From Cellulomonas palmilytica (lineage in GTDB: Bacteria > Actinomycetota > Actinomycetes > Actinomycetales > Cellulomonadaceae): a DNA stretch of 64,000 nucleotides. Where the stretch lies: positions 744,001-808,000 of the forward strand of contig NZ_CP062221.1 in NCBI RefSeq assembly GCF_021590045.1. Direction: 5' to 3'. The position numbers were made by a program, and so were the translations under genes. Below are positions 1-7,209 of this stretch, piece by piece. Below the pieces are notes generated by a model that was not told where the DNA came from, did not search any database, and was given only the letters and a program-made list of their open reading frames with translations. Numbering within the stretch: position 1 is the stretch's first letter; each line of letters starts with the position of its first letter.

Positions 1-412
1 GGGCGATCTCCGCGGTGGTGAGCCCGCCGACCGCCCGTAGGGCGAGTGCGATGGCGGACGCGGGGCGCAGCGCGGGATGGCAGCACAGGAACAGCACGAC
101 GAGGCTGTCGTCCTCCTGCGTGGCGGCGCCGGGCGCCGGCTCGCCCGATACCCGGCGCTCGCGGGTCCGCCGGGCGCTGTCGCTGCGGAGCGTGTCGAGG
201 TAGCGCCGGTTCGCGGTGGTGACGAGCCACGCGCGCGGGTCGTCCGGGACGCCGTCCGTGGGCCAGCGGGTCGCGGCGGCCAGCAGTGCCTCCTGCACGG
301 CGTCCTCCGCGCCGTCGAGGTCGCGGTAGCGGCGGGTGAGCGCGCCGACGACCTGCGGCCCGTACCGGCGCAGCAGGTCGTCGATCGCGTCGTCGCGCGC
401 GGTGGGGGTCAG
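1..412 (-). CDS. ECF sigma factor, SigJ/YCII-linked type (partial)
   Basis: The reverse strand encodes the N-terminal part of an ECF sigma factor; the gene runs off the window. The region 2 pattern is clear (DDLLRRYGPQVVGALTRRYR, then DGAEDAVQEALL), followed by a DPRAWLVTTANRRYLD stretch and the FLCCHPALRPASAIALALRA segment found in sigma factors of the DUF6596 type. It lies directly downstream of a YCII protein, the usual pairing for this group. No ATG, GTG or TTG is available, because an in-frame TGA lies three codons before the first plausible codon. A CTG overlapping the YCII stop (CTGA) is the best start, so translation is probably coupled. A sequencing error at the junction is the alternative. 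Confidence 0.85.
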   Translation of the reverse strand, partial: MTPTARDDAIDDLLRRYGPQVVGALTRRYRDLDGAEDAVQEALLAAATRWPTDGVPDDPRAWLVTTANRRYLDTLRSDSARRTRERRVSGEPAPGAATQEDDSLVVLFLCCHPALRPASAIALALRAVGGLTTAEIA

Positions 413-849
413 GCGCCCTCACCCGCGTCCCGCAGCCACTCGCGCATCTCGTCCGCGTCGGCCGGTCCCGCGTCCATGACCTGCCGCACCTGGATCGGCT
501 GCTGCAGCGGTACCCCGCCGCGGCCGGGCACGGCGGACACCAGCGCGGCGATCTCGACCGCCCGCTCGCGGGACTCGACGTCGATGACCTGGAACCCGGC
601 GACCCACTCCTTGAACTCCTGGAACGGCCCGTCCGTCACCACGGGAGCGGTGCCGTCCGACCGGACGACGAACGCGAGGTCCGGCCCGGTGAGGATCGTG
701 CCGCCCACGAGCTCGCCGCTCGCCTCGAGCTCGGCGTTCAGCCGCCCGTAGTAGGCCAGGTGCGCGTCCACCTCGGCGGGGTCCCACTCGGACATCGGGG
801 TGTCGTCGACGCCGGGCTGGAAGTCGACGATCAGCAGGTACTTCGGCAT
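409..849 (-). CDS. YCII-family protein
   Basis: This 146-aa protein opens with MPKYLLIVDFQPGVDDTPM and contains the YCII-family core (HLAYYGRLNAELEASGELVGG, split here from ILTGPDLAFVV, then the VTDGPFQEFKEWVAGFQVI signature). YCII proteins are small ferredoxin-like-fold proteins commonly encoded beside ECF sigma factors; their biochemical role there is not settled. The stop overlaps the proposed CTG start of the downstream sigma gene, so the two form an operon. A Shine-Dalgarno-like GGAAGG lies about 8 nt before the ATG. A GC-rich hairpin sits upstream at about 931-951. Confidence 0.9.
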   Translation of the reverse strand: MPKYLLIVDFQPGVDDTPMSEWDPAEVDAHLAYYGRLNAELEASGELVGGTILTGPDLAFVVRSDGTAPVVTDGPFQEFKEWVAGFQVIDVESRERAVEIAALVSAVPGRGGVPLQQPIQVRQVMDAGPADADEMREWLRDAGEGA

Positions 850-1096
850 GGTGGCGATCCTTCCGGTCGGTGCCCACATCGGCACGCTCACCCGCAGGAC
901 GGAGCCGACCGCCGGTTCTCGACACCCGTACCGGCGGCGGTGGCCGCCGGTGACGGTCGACCCTTGGTGAGGCCGCCGCGCGCGAGAGGGTGACGCGCGC
1001 CGACGCGCGTGCGTTTTCCCCACGGGCGCGGCCGCGCCCGTGCCATGATCCGCGCGAGCGCGGCGTCGCGCCCGCACGCCCGAGGAGCGTTCACCC

Positions 1097-1903
1097 GTGT
1101 CGACCGACCGTCCCACCCCGCCATCGACCTGCAGCCCGTGGGCGCCGCCCGACGCGTCCGGCGACCGCCCGCAGGCGCCGCAGCCGGCGTACGCGCCCGC
1201 GCCGTACCAGCAGGGGTACAGCAAGTCCGGGTTCCCGGTCGCGCCGCCGCCGCCGTACCCGGCACCCGCCGGCTACCCATACGGTGCCGCACCGGGCCAC
1301 GGCCCTGGGGACGGACCGGCCGGGTACCCGCAGCCGCCGAGGTACGACGGCCTGTCGATCGCCGGGTTCGTGCTGAGCCTGTGCAGCGTGGCCGTGCTCG
1401 CGATGATCTTCGCGATCATCGGGCTCTCCCGGACCGCGGGCGGCCGTGCCAAGGGCCGTGGCCTCGCGATCGCGGCGATCGTCATCTCGTCGCTGTGGAT
1501 CGTCGCGACGGTCGGCGTCCTCGTCCACGCGGCGGTGAACCCGCCCGCCGAGTACACGGTGGGCACGTGCGTCCAGGTGGACGACGGCACCGGCGGCACG
1601 GAGGTCGTCGACGGCGACGTGCCGGTGGTGCCGTGCGCCGAGCCGCACAACGGCGAGGTGTACGCGACGAGGGAGCTCCCGGACGGCGCGTACCCGGGGG
1701 ACCTGACGATCGAGCAGGACACCGAGCTGTACTGCTCGGACCGCTTCGAGGACTTCGTCGGGCTGCCGTACGAGAGCTCGCGCCTCGGCATCTTCTACAC
1801 CTACCCCGAGCGCAGGGCCTGGACGCTGGGGGACCACGAGGTCGTCTGCATCGTCCTGGACGTCGAGGACGTCACGGCCACGATGCGCGACTCCGCCCGC
1901 TAG
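1097..1903 (+). CDS. DUF4190 / septum-formation domain membrane protein
   Basis: This 268-aa protein has a Pro/Tyr/Gly-rich cytoplasmic N-terminus (about 1-95), two hydrophobic helices (about 98-120 and 132-155) separated by a Gly-Arg-Lys loop, and an extracytoplasmic domain with four Cys (GTCVQVDDG, VVPCAEPHNGEVYA, LYCSDRF, VVCIVLDVED). The helix pair matches DUF4190. The C-terminal PCAEPHNGEV motif is typical of the septum-formation/DUF4190-linked domain of Actinobacteria. An AGGAG about 9 nt upstream supports the GTG start. Function is unknown; envelope or septum association is inferred from the domain name only. Confidence 0.85.
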   Translation: MSTDRPTPPSTCSPWAPPDASGDRPQAPQPAYAPAPYQQGYSKSGFPVAPPPPYPAPAGYPYGAAPGHGPGDGPAGYPQPPRYDGLSIAGFVLSLCSVAVLAMIFAIIGLSRTAGGRAKGRGLAIAAIVISSLWIVATVGVLVHAAVNPPAEYTVGTCVQVDDGTGGTEVVDGDVPVVPCAEPHNGEVYATRELPDGAYPGDLTIEQDTELYCSDRFEDFVGLPYESSRLGIFYTYPERRAWTLGDHEVVCIVLDVEDVTATMRDSAR

Positions 1904-2084
1904 CGCGACGGGTCGAGCCCCGTCAGCACCCGCCCGTGCGGGACGCGGGGGCTGGCGCCCCGACCGGGAGCGGTGGGACCGTGGTCGAGACGGTCGAGTC
2001 ACCCTGGCAGCGGAGCGAGTGATGTGCGCCGATCACGTCCTGGCTGAGCACGACGCCGCTCGAGCACCGACGCCGGCGGCGGCG

Positions 2085-2183
2085 ATGACGAGCGCAAGCA
2101 CGCCCACACCCGTGGTGCCCACGCCCGTGCCCGGCCTCGTCGTCGGCGCGTTCGACGACCCGGCCGAGCGCGCCGCGGACCGG
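2085..2183 (+). pseudogene. Remnant of a DUF4157 (eCIS-core) protein N-terminus
   Basis: This stretch encodes TPVPGLVVGAFDDPAERAAD, which matches the conserved entry to DUF4157 proteins (consensus DDPAEREADRVA). It also resembles residues of the intact DUF4157 protein at 9865-10776 (APVAGLVVGHADDQAEVAAE). Reading continues only a few codons before the sequence switches, in another frame, to peptidase E coding sequence at about 2180. It is therefore a fragment left by recombination, not a functional gene. Confidence 0.5.
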
Positions 2184-2637
2184 CGCGGAGCGCTGGGTGC
2201 CCTGGGTCGAGCAGGCCGACGTGCTGCTCGTCGACGGCGGCGACGCGACGTACCTGGCGCACTGGGTGCGCGAGTCCGGGCTGGCGGACCTCCTCCCCGG
2301 GCTGACCGACACCGTGTGGGTCGGCGTGAGTGCGGGCAGCATGGTGATGGCGCCGCGGATCGGCCGCTACTTCGTCGAGTGGGCGGGCGCACCCGACGAC
2401 CGGACGCTCGGCCTCGTCGACTTCGCGATCTTCCCGCACCTCGACCTCTTCCCGACGAACACGCTCGCTCACGCTCGGCTGTGGGCGGCGGACCTCGGCG
2501 CCGTCCCCTCTTACGCCATCGACGAGCAGACGGCCATCGCGGTCGTCGACGGCACGGTCACGGTGGTCTCCGAAGGCTCGTGGACGAGGTTTGGCGACGA
2601 CCGACCGCTCGGCCTGCGGGCCCGCTCGCGTGGCTAA
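2173..2637 (+). pseudogene. Truncated peptidase E-like (S51) protein
   Basis: The reading frame gives about 146 aa from a GTG at 2197, with similarity starting slightly earlier. It carries the C-terminal two-thirds of a peptidase S51 / type 1 glutamine-amidotransferase-like protein: the DVLLVDGGDATYLAHWVRES block, the nucleophile motif VWVGVSAGSMVMAP and the DFAIFPHLD segment. Family members are normally about 220-240 aa and start with a Rossmann-like strand (LFLxSxG), which is missing here. The upstream sequence instead resembles a DUF4157 protein. A shortened product could be made from the GTG, but loss of the N-terminal core suggests it is not active. Confidence 0.65.
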
Positions 2638-2658
2638 GGAGGGGTTCTTCTCCGGTCG

Positions 2659-2700
2659 TGTGACTTGTATATTGGTCACGTTGCCGGAAAACCGGTCACG
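2659..2700 (+). promoter_or_regulatory. Promoter/operator of the MNT-HEPN pair
   Basis: An unusually AT-rich patch contains a good -10 box, TATATT (2668-2673). It is framed by inverted half-sites GTGAC (2660-2664) and GTCAC (2675-2679), with another GTCACG at 2695. Overlap of the inverted repeat with the -10 suggests autorepression, as is common for toxin-antitoxin pairs. The binding protein is not known. Confidence 0.45.
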
Positions 2701-2722
2701 CCTCGGTCGAATAGAGAGCGCC

Positions 2723-3349
2723 GTGGACGTCTCCAACCCGATCTCGTCGGTCATCACGTCTGCCCACGGACCCGTCCTCAGCGTCCTTGCGGGTGCGAGC
2801 GAGCCGCTCACGGGCCGTACGGTCGCATCCTTGACCGAACCACCGGTGAGCCGATCACAGACGGCGGCGGTCCTCGCACACCTGACCGCCAGCGGCCTGG
2901 TGCACGTGATCGACGCAGGAAGCGCCCGGCTGTACACCCTGAACAGGGCCCACCTCGCGGCACCGGCGGTCGAGCAGCTCGCCAACCTGCGGTCACGATT
3001 GTGGAACCGCATCGCCGAGCACGCCAGCACGTGGGTGCATCGTCCGGACGCCCTGGCGGTGTACGGCTCCACGGCCCGCGGCGACGGGCACATGGGCTCC
3101 GACATCGACATTCTCGTGATCCGCCCGGACGGCGTGGACTCGTCGGATCCGGCGTGGTCCGACAGCCTGAACGCGTTCGCCCATGCCGTGGTGTCGTGGA
3201 CAGGCAATGACGTCGAGCTGCTCGACCGCTCCCACGACGAGCTTGCGGAAATGGCAGCGACGGGAGAGCTCCTGCTGGACGACATCCGTCGGGATGGCCG
3301 GTTCCTGATCGGTGCGCGGTCGATGGTCCCCGCACCGCTGGCGGCCTGA
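2723..3349 (+). CDS. MNT-type nucleotidyltransferase with N-terminal winged helix (antitoxin-like)
   Basis: This 208-aa protein has an N-terminal winged-helix region (about 16-75: VSRSQTAAVLAHLTASGLV, then LYTLNRAHLA). It is followed by a minimal nucleotidyltransferase domain with the GS-x9-D-x-D signature (YGSTARGDGHMGSDIDILVI, about 114-133). In MNT/HEPN modules the MNT protein modifies the HEPN toxin, usually by AMPylating it. The neighbour starting 1 nt downstream is a short HEPN-like ORF, which supports this reading. GTG 2723 was chosen because a purine-rich AGAGAG precedes it and the protein then begins where the winged helix begins. Confidence 0.8.
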   Translation: MDVSNPISSVITSAHGPVLSVLAGASEPLTGRTVASLTEPPVSRSQTAAVLAHLTASGLVHVIDAGSARLYTLNRAHLAAPAVEQLANLRSRLWNRIAEHASTWVHRPDALAVYGSTARGDGHMGSDIDILVIRPDGVDSSDPAWSDSLNAFAHAVVSWTGNDVELLDRSHDELAEMAATGELLLDDIRRDGRFLIGARSMVPAPLAA

Positions 3350-3350
3350 C

Positions 3351-3476
3351 GTGCAGCCACTGGAGGCGGCTCGGGCGCATCTGCGCAAGGCGCGACAGTT
3401 CCTCGATGCCGCCGATGTCGAGCTGTCCGGAGAGCTCCATGACGCCGCGGCCGCCGGTGACCTCGTCGTGCGCTGA
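3351..3476 (+). pseudogene. Truncated HEPN-domain protein
   Basis: A GTG one base after the MNT stop opens a 41-aa frame, MQPLEAARAHLRKARQFLDA then ADVELSGELHDAAAAGDLVV, ending in TGA. This is the first helical hairpin of a HEPN domain (HLxKAxxFLxAAxxxLxxxxHDAAxxLA). Complete HEPN partners are about 120-150 aa and carry a catalytic RxxxxH motif near the C-terminus, which is absent here. The next 170 nt show no convincing continuation in another frame. The toxin half therefore looks inactivated by truncation. Confidence 0.6.
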
Positions 3477-3654
3477 CCTCGCTCCAGGGGTCGGCCCCGA
3501 AGGCGCTACGCGCCGAGAGGGACGGTGTACGGAAGTGGCGCTGAGCGTCGTCGCCGAGCCAGGACGCGACACCTTCGTCGAGACCCGAGCGCACACGCGG
3601 TGTCGCACCTACGCACACCGGAGCGCCCAGCAGTGGCGTCCGACTTCCGGGTGG

Positions 3655-4623
3655 TCAGTGCAGGCGGACGGTGAGCCAGTCCAGGGCGGCGTCGCGGTAC
3701 CAGGCCTGGTGCACGCGCAGCCACGGTGACGTGGCCACGGGCGGCTGACCGGCGGCGTCGACGAAGTAACCGGCGAGCGCGACGAGGAACGCGTCGATCG
3801 ACGCCCGCGGGACGTCCCGGGTCAGGGGGTGCGTCGCCACGAGGTGCTCGGCGTCGAGGCCGTCGCCGTGCGCGCTGACGAGCAGCCCGACGAGGTCCAC
3901 CCAGGGGGCGGCGAGCTGGAGCCAGTTCCAGTCGCAGATCAGCACCCGCCCGTCGGTCGCGAGGAGCACGTTGTCGTCGCGCACGTCGAAGTGCATGGCC
4001 GTGTCGCCGGCGGCGGCGTCGGCGCACCGGCTCTCGAGTGCCGCGAGCTCGGCGACCCGGTGACGCCACGGTCCGGGAGCCAGGCCAGGGTCGGCCTCGC
4101 CGACGGCGCACCGGCGCCAGAAGCTGAGGTGGGGGTCGAGGTCGGCCGTGGTGTCGAGGGGCAGCAGATCCTCGGGCGCAGGTGTCAGCACCTGCGCGGC
4201 GCGTTCGAGCGTCGCGAGCACCGCCGCGAGCTCGTCGGGCACCCAGGGCCGCCGTGGCGTGGTGCTCTCGACGTCCTCGAACGCCAGGACGACCCAGTCG
4301 TCGACGTCGAGCGTCCACAGGAACCGGGGCGCCGGGACGCCCTGCGGCAGCAGGCCGGCGACGTGGGCCTCGTGCGTGTACGCGGCGTGCGCGTGCTCTC
4401 CGCGGGACGCCGACGCGGCCTTCACGAAGACCCGCGTCCCGCCGGCCAGCTCGAGCCGGCTCGCGAACCCCTCGGTGAACCCGGCGTCCTGGGTGCGGGC
4501 GCGCACCACGCGCGCCCCGACCCGGGACTCGACGGCCGCGCGCACGTCGCCGGGCAGCTCGTCCCACCGCGGTCGCCGCGCGGTGGCGCGGTGGGGGAGG
4601 GTGCGCGCGCGGCCGTCGTCCAT
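3655..4623 (-). CDS. Aminoglycoside-phosphotransferase-family kinase
   Basis: This 322-aa protein has the APH/choline-kinase fold. RVFVKAA (65-71) supplies the ATP-binding Lys68, the catalytic loop is MHFDVRDDNVLL (H211, D213, N218), and LICDWNW supplies the metal-binding Asp231. FTEGFASRLELAGG is the glycine-loop equivalent. Members phosphorylate small molecules such as antibiotics or sugars; the substrate cannot be read from the sequence. It is flanked by a HEPN remnant and a beta-propeller gene and appears monocistronic. The ATG start is supported by homology reaching residue 20 and by the lack of a good upstream alternative. Confidence 0.85.
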   Translation of the reverse strand: MDDGRARTLPHRATARRPRWDELPGDVRAAVESRVGARVVRARTQDAGFTEGFASRLELAGGTRVFVKAASASRGEHAHAAYTHEAHVAGLLPQGVPAPRFLWTLDVDDWVVLAFEDVESTTPRRPWVPDELAAVLATLERAAQVLTPAPEDLLPLDTTADLDPHLSFWRRCAVGEADPGLAPGPWRHRVAELAALESRCADAAAGDTAMHFDVRDDNVLLATDGRVLICDWNWLQLAAPWVDLVGLLVSAHGDGLDAEHLVATHPLTRDVPRASIDAFLVALAGYFVDAAGQPPVATSPWLRVHQAWYRDAALDWLTVRLH

Positions 4624-4678
4624 CCGGGGACGGTAGCGGGAGGTCCGCCGGCCGGTCGCCCGTTTTGGCGCCCTCCGC

Positions 4679-5725
4679 TCAGGGTGCCGGGATGCGGGTC
4701 ACCGTGAACGGCTCGGGCGTCCCGCCGGCCTCGCGCGTCCCGAACTGGCTGTTCACGACGAGCAGGTCCTTGCCGGCGCGGGCGGCGGTCGTCGGGTCGT
4801 CGAACGACGCGCCGGGCGTGCGCGAGACGACGGTCCCGGAGTCGAGGCCGTGGTCGAGGCGCACGGTCGCGATGCCGGGCGTGGCGGTGGTCCACTCGAC
4901 GGCGTAGAGCGTGTGGCCGTGGAGCAGCAGCCCGTCGCCCGCGACCGCGTCGTCGCCGAGGTCGACGAGCTCGACGCTCCCGTCCCGCAGGCCGACCCGG
5001 TACAGCTCGGCCGTGGGTGTCTTCGCGACGATCGCGTACCGGCCGTCGGGGGAGACGACGATGCCGTTGGCGTTGATGTCCTGGTCGTACTCGAACGCGG
5101 TGCCCTCGAACGACAGGACGGGCTCGAGCGGCTGCGTGCTCGTCGTGCGGCGCTCGCGGCCGTCGATCTTGTAGAGCACGGGGCGCATGGAGTCGGTGAC
5201 GTAGATGTCGCCGTGCGGGCCGACGGCGAGGTCGTTGACGAACGTGGGCGTGCCGTCCTGCGCGGACTGCCACGACCCGGTCAGGCGCCCGGTCCTCAGG
5301 TCGTACGCCCACACCTTGCCCGTGAACCCGCCGGCGACGAGCAGCGTCCCGCGGTCGACCTTGAGCCCGACCGCCATGGTGCGGCCGTCCTCGCCGCCCG
5401 GCAGGAACGGCGTCGCGGTCGGCTCGTCGAGGTCGCCGCGGTAGATGGTGCCGTCGGTGGTGCCGCTGACGTAGAAGTCGTCGCCGTGCACCGCGATGCC
5501 CTCGGGGTACACGTCGTCGGCGGCGGGGCCGACGGGGTCCAGCAGGTACGTCGTCGGGCGGTGGTGAGCCGCGTGGTGACCGGGGCCGTGGTGGCCGGGG
5601 CCGTGGCCGGGTCCGTGGGGACCGGGGCCGCCGGGCCCGCCCGGGCCGTGCGCGGACGCCGGGACGGCGGCCAGCAGCACGAGCGTCACGGCGGCGGCGA
5701 GGGAGGTCGTCAGGCTGGATCGCAT
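4679..5725 (-). CDS. Secreted SMP-30/gluconolactonase-like beta-propeller protein
   Basis: This 348-aa precursor starts at ATG 5725 with AGGGGTG upstream. A Sec signal peptide (MRSSLTTSLAAAVTLVLLAA, then VPASA) leads into a Gly/His/Pro-rich stretch of about 40 residues, possibly metal-binding (repeated GPGHHGPGHH). Repeated blades follow: YPEGIAVHGDDFYVSG, NDLAVGPHGDIYVTDS, NGIVVSPDGRYAIVAKT. These resemble the SMP-30/NHL propeller, and the NDLAVGPHGDIYVTDS block is the most conserved. Catalytic activity is not proven. A LacI-type operator just upstream (5795-5806) is shared with the xylan locus at 53-58 kb, so it may belong to that sugar regulon. Confidence 0.8.
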   Translation of the reverse strand: MRSSLTTSLAAAVTLVLLAAVPASAHGPGGPGGPGPHGPGHGPGHHGPGHHAAHHRPTTYLLDPVGPAADDVYPEGIAVHGDDFYVSGTTDGTIYRGDLDEPTATPFLPGGEDGRTMAVGLKVDRGTLLVAGGFTGKVWAYDLRTGRLTGSWQSAQDGTPTFVNDLAVGPHGDIYVTDSMRPVLYKIDGRERRTTSTQPLEPVLSFEGTAFEYDQDINANGIVVSPDGRYAIVAKTPTAELYRVGLRDGSVELVDLGDDAVAGDGLLLHGHTLYAVEWTTATPGIATVRLDHGLDSGTVVSRTPGASFDDPTTAARAGKDLLVVNSQFGTREAGGTPEPFTVTRIPAP

Positions 5726-5794
5726 CGGTGCACCCCTGCACGGCGGGGTCGTCCGTCTCACCGGGCACGGGCCCCCGCCGTCACCCTTCGGGAG

Positions 5795-5806
5795 TACACC
5801 GGTGAA
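5795..5806 (-). promoter_or_regulatory. LacI-type operator TTCACCGGTGTA
   Basis: The reverse strand reads TTCACCGGTGTA, identical to the site before the sugar-binding protein gene at 53194-53205 and one mismatch from the palindrome at 58003-58014. A -10-like TACAGT lies upstream at 5836-5831 on the same strand, so the operator would sit just after the transcription start. The same arrangement is seen at the other two promoters. Confidence 0.6.
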
Positions 5807-5892
5807 AAGGGACGGACCGGCGCGGTGCCCACTGTAGGGACGGGTCCCTGCCGCGGCCAGGGGTTCGCCACCAGATGGTACGGGCACGGCTA

Positions 5893-5922
5893 TTCACAGT
5901 GTGTATACCCTGTGTGTATAGT
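5893..5922 (+). promoter_or_regulatory. padR promoter with tandem GTGTGTATA operator
   Basis: TTCACA (5893-5898), an 18-bp spacer and TATAGT (5917-5922) form a near-consensus sigma-A promoter. Seven bases later the GTG of the PadR gene begins, so the mRNA is probably leaderless. A direct repeat of GTGTGTATA (5899-5907 and 5912-5920) covers the spacer and -10, and is the likely binding site of the PadR protein itself. Confidence 0.7.
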
Positions 5923-5929
5923 CGCGGAC

Positions 5930-6451
5930 GTGAGCCTCGCACCCGCCCTCCTGGGCCTCCTGCAGACCGGACCCCGTCACGGGTACGACCTCAAGCGCGC
6001 GTACGACGAGCGTTTCGGCCAGGACCGCCCGCTGGCGTACGGCCAGGTGTACGCGACCCTCGCCCGCCTGCTGAAGAACGGCCTCGTCGAGGTCGAGTCC
6101 GAGCCCGGGGACGGGCCGGACCGCAAGCGGTACGCGATCACCGACGCGGGGGTGAGCGACGTCGAGCAGTGGCTGTCGCGCCCCGAGAAGCCCGAGCCGT
6201 ACCTGCACAGCGCGCTCTACACCAAGGTCGTCCTCGCGCTCCTCACGGGGCACGACCCGGCCGACGTCCTCGACACCCAGCGCGCCGAGCACCTGCGCCT
6301 CATGCGCGACCTCACGCGCCGCAAGGCCGAGGGGGACCTCGCCGACCAGCTCGTGTGCGACCACGCGCTGTTCCACCTGGAGGCGGACCTGCGGTGGCTC
6401 GAGCTCACCGCCGCCCGTCTCGACCAGCTCGCCGCCACGGTCCGCGCGTGA
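5930..6451 (+). CDS. PadR-family transcriptional regulator
   Basis: This 173-aa protein has the PadR winged helix: ALLGLLQTGPRHGYDLKRAY, then GQVYATLARLLKNGLVEVES, and DRKRYAITDAG as the wing. The C-terminal helical region (EAYLHSALYTK-like, then LTRRKAEGDLADQLVCDHAL) is the dimerisation helix. It heads an operon with an ABC ATPase and an FtsX permease, the usual targets of PadR repression. The GTG start was chosen because it sits 7 nt after a strong -10 box and the PadR homology starts at residue 3. Confidence 0.9.
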   Translation: MSLAPALLGLLQTGPRHGYDLKRAYDERFGQDRPLAYGQVYATLARLLKNGLVEVESEPGDGPDRKRYAITDAGVSDVEQWLSRPEKPEPYLHSALYTKVVLALLTGHDPADVLDTQRAEHLRLMRDLTRRKAEGDLADQLVCDHALFHLEADLRWLELTAARLDQLAATVRA

Positions 6452-6492
6452 CCCGCCCGGACCGCCCGACCGACGACCCCAGGGAGACCACC

Positions 6493-7209
6493 GTGTCCCG
6501 CACGACCACCACGAGCCCCACCGGACCCGGCTCGACCAGCCCGCTGCTCGTCGCCGACGGCCTGCACGTCGCGTTCGGCCCGACGACCGCGCTCGCCGAC
6601 GCCTCGCTCGAGGTCCACGGCGGCGAGGTGCTCGCCCTGATGGGCCCGTCGGGCTCCGGGAAGTCGACGCTGCTGCACTGCCTCGCGGGGATCCTGCGAC
6701 CGGACTCCGGCACGGTCACGTTCGACGGGCGTGACGTCACCGCGATGTCCGACGCCGAGCGCAGCGCCCTGCGCCGCTCGGAGTTCGGGTTCGTGTTCCA
6801 GTTCGGCCAGCTCGTGCCGGAGCTGACGTGCGAGGAGAACGTCGCGCTGCCGCTGCGGCTCGCGGGCACCTCGCGCAGCGACGCGCACCGCACCGCCCGC
6901 GAGTGGCTCGACCGGCTCGAGGTCCCGGACATCGCGGGCAAGCGCCCGGGCCAGGTGTCCGGCGGGCAGGCGCAGCGGGCCGCGGTCGCGCGTGCGCTCG
7001 TCACGCGACCGCGCGTGGTGTTCGCCGACGAGCCGACGGGTGCGCTCGACTCGCTGAACGGCGAGCGCGTGATGCAGCTGTTCGTCGCCGCCGCGCGGGA
7101 CACCGGTGCGGCCGTCGTCCTCGTGACGCACGAGGCGCGCGTCGCCGCGTACTCCGACCGGGAGGCCGTCGTCCGCGACGGTCGCGTGCGCGAGCAGGTG
7201 CCCGCATGA
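6493..7209 (+). CDS. ABC transporter ATP-binding protein (MacB/LolD type)
   Basis: This 238-aa ATPase has Walker A GPSGSGKST (51-59), Q-loop FVFQFGQLVPELT, signature VSGGQAQRAAVARAL and Walker B VVFADEPTGALDS, ending with the H-loop VLVTHEARVAAYSDR. The GQLVPELT Q-loop and DEPTGALDS motif are typical of the MacB/LolD group that works with FtsX permeases. AGGGAG lies 6 nt before the GTG. It overlaps the next gene by 4 nt (ATGA). The transported substrate is unknown; drug, peptide or lipoprotein export is possible. Confidence 0.92.
   Translation: MSRTTTTSPTGPGSTSPLLVADGLHVAFGPTTALADASLEVHGGEVLALMGPSGSGKSTLLHCLAGILRPDSGTVTFDGRDVTAMSDAERSALRRSEFGFVFQFGQLVPELTCEENVALPLRLAGTSRSDAHRTAREWLDRLEVPDIAGKRPGQVSGGQAQRAAVARALVTRPRVVFADEPTGALDSLNGERVMQLFVAAARDTGAAVVLVTHEARVAAYSDREAVVRDGRVREQVPA

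Noticed and set aside
1999..3618. 539-codon reverse-strand frame opposite the MNT gene
   Set aside because: It is antisense to peptidase E, MNT and HEPN sequences that have clear motifs, and its own translation is low-complexity.
3477..3654. Continuation of the HEPN gene in another frame
   Set aside because: None of the three frames after 3476 shows the RxxxxH motif or a convincing second HEPN hairpin.
4422..5768. Long Arg/Pro-rich reverse-strand frame
   Set aside because: It is a frame-shifted shadow of the beta-propeller and kinase genes, with no domain and extreme composition.
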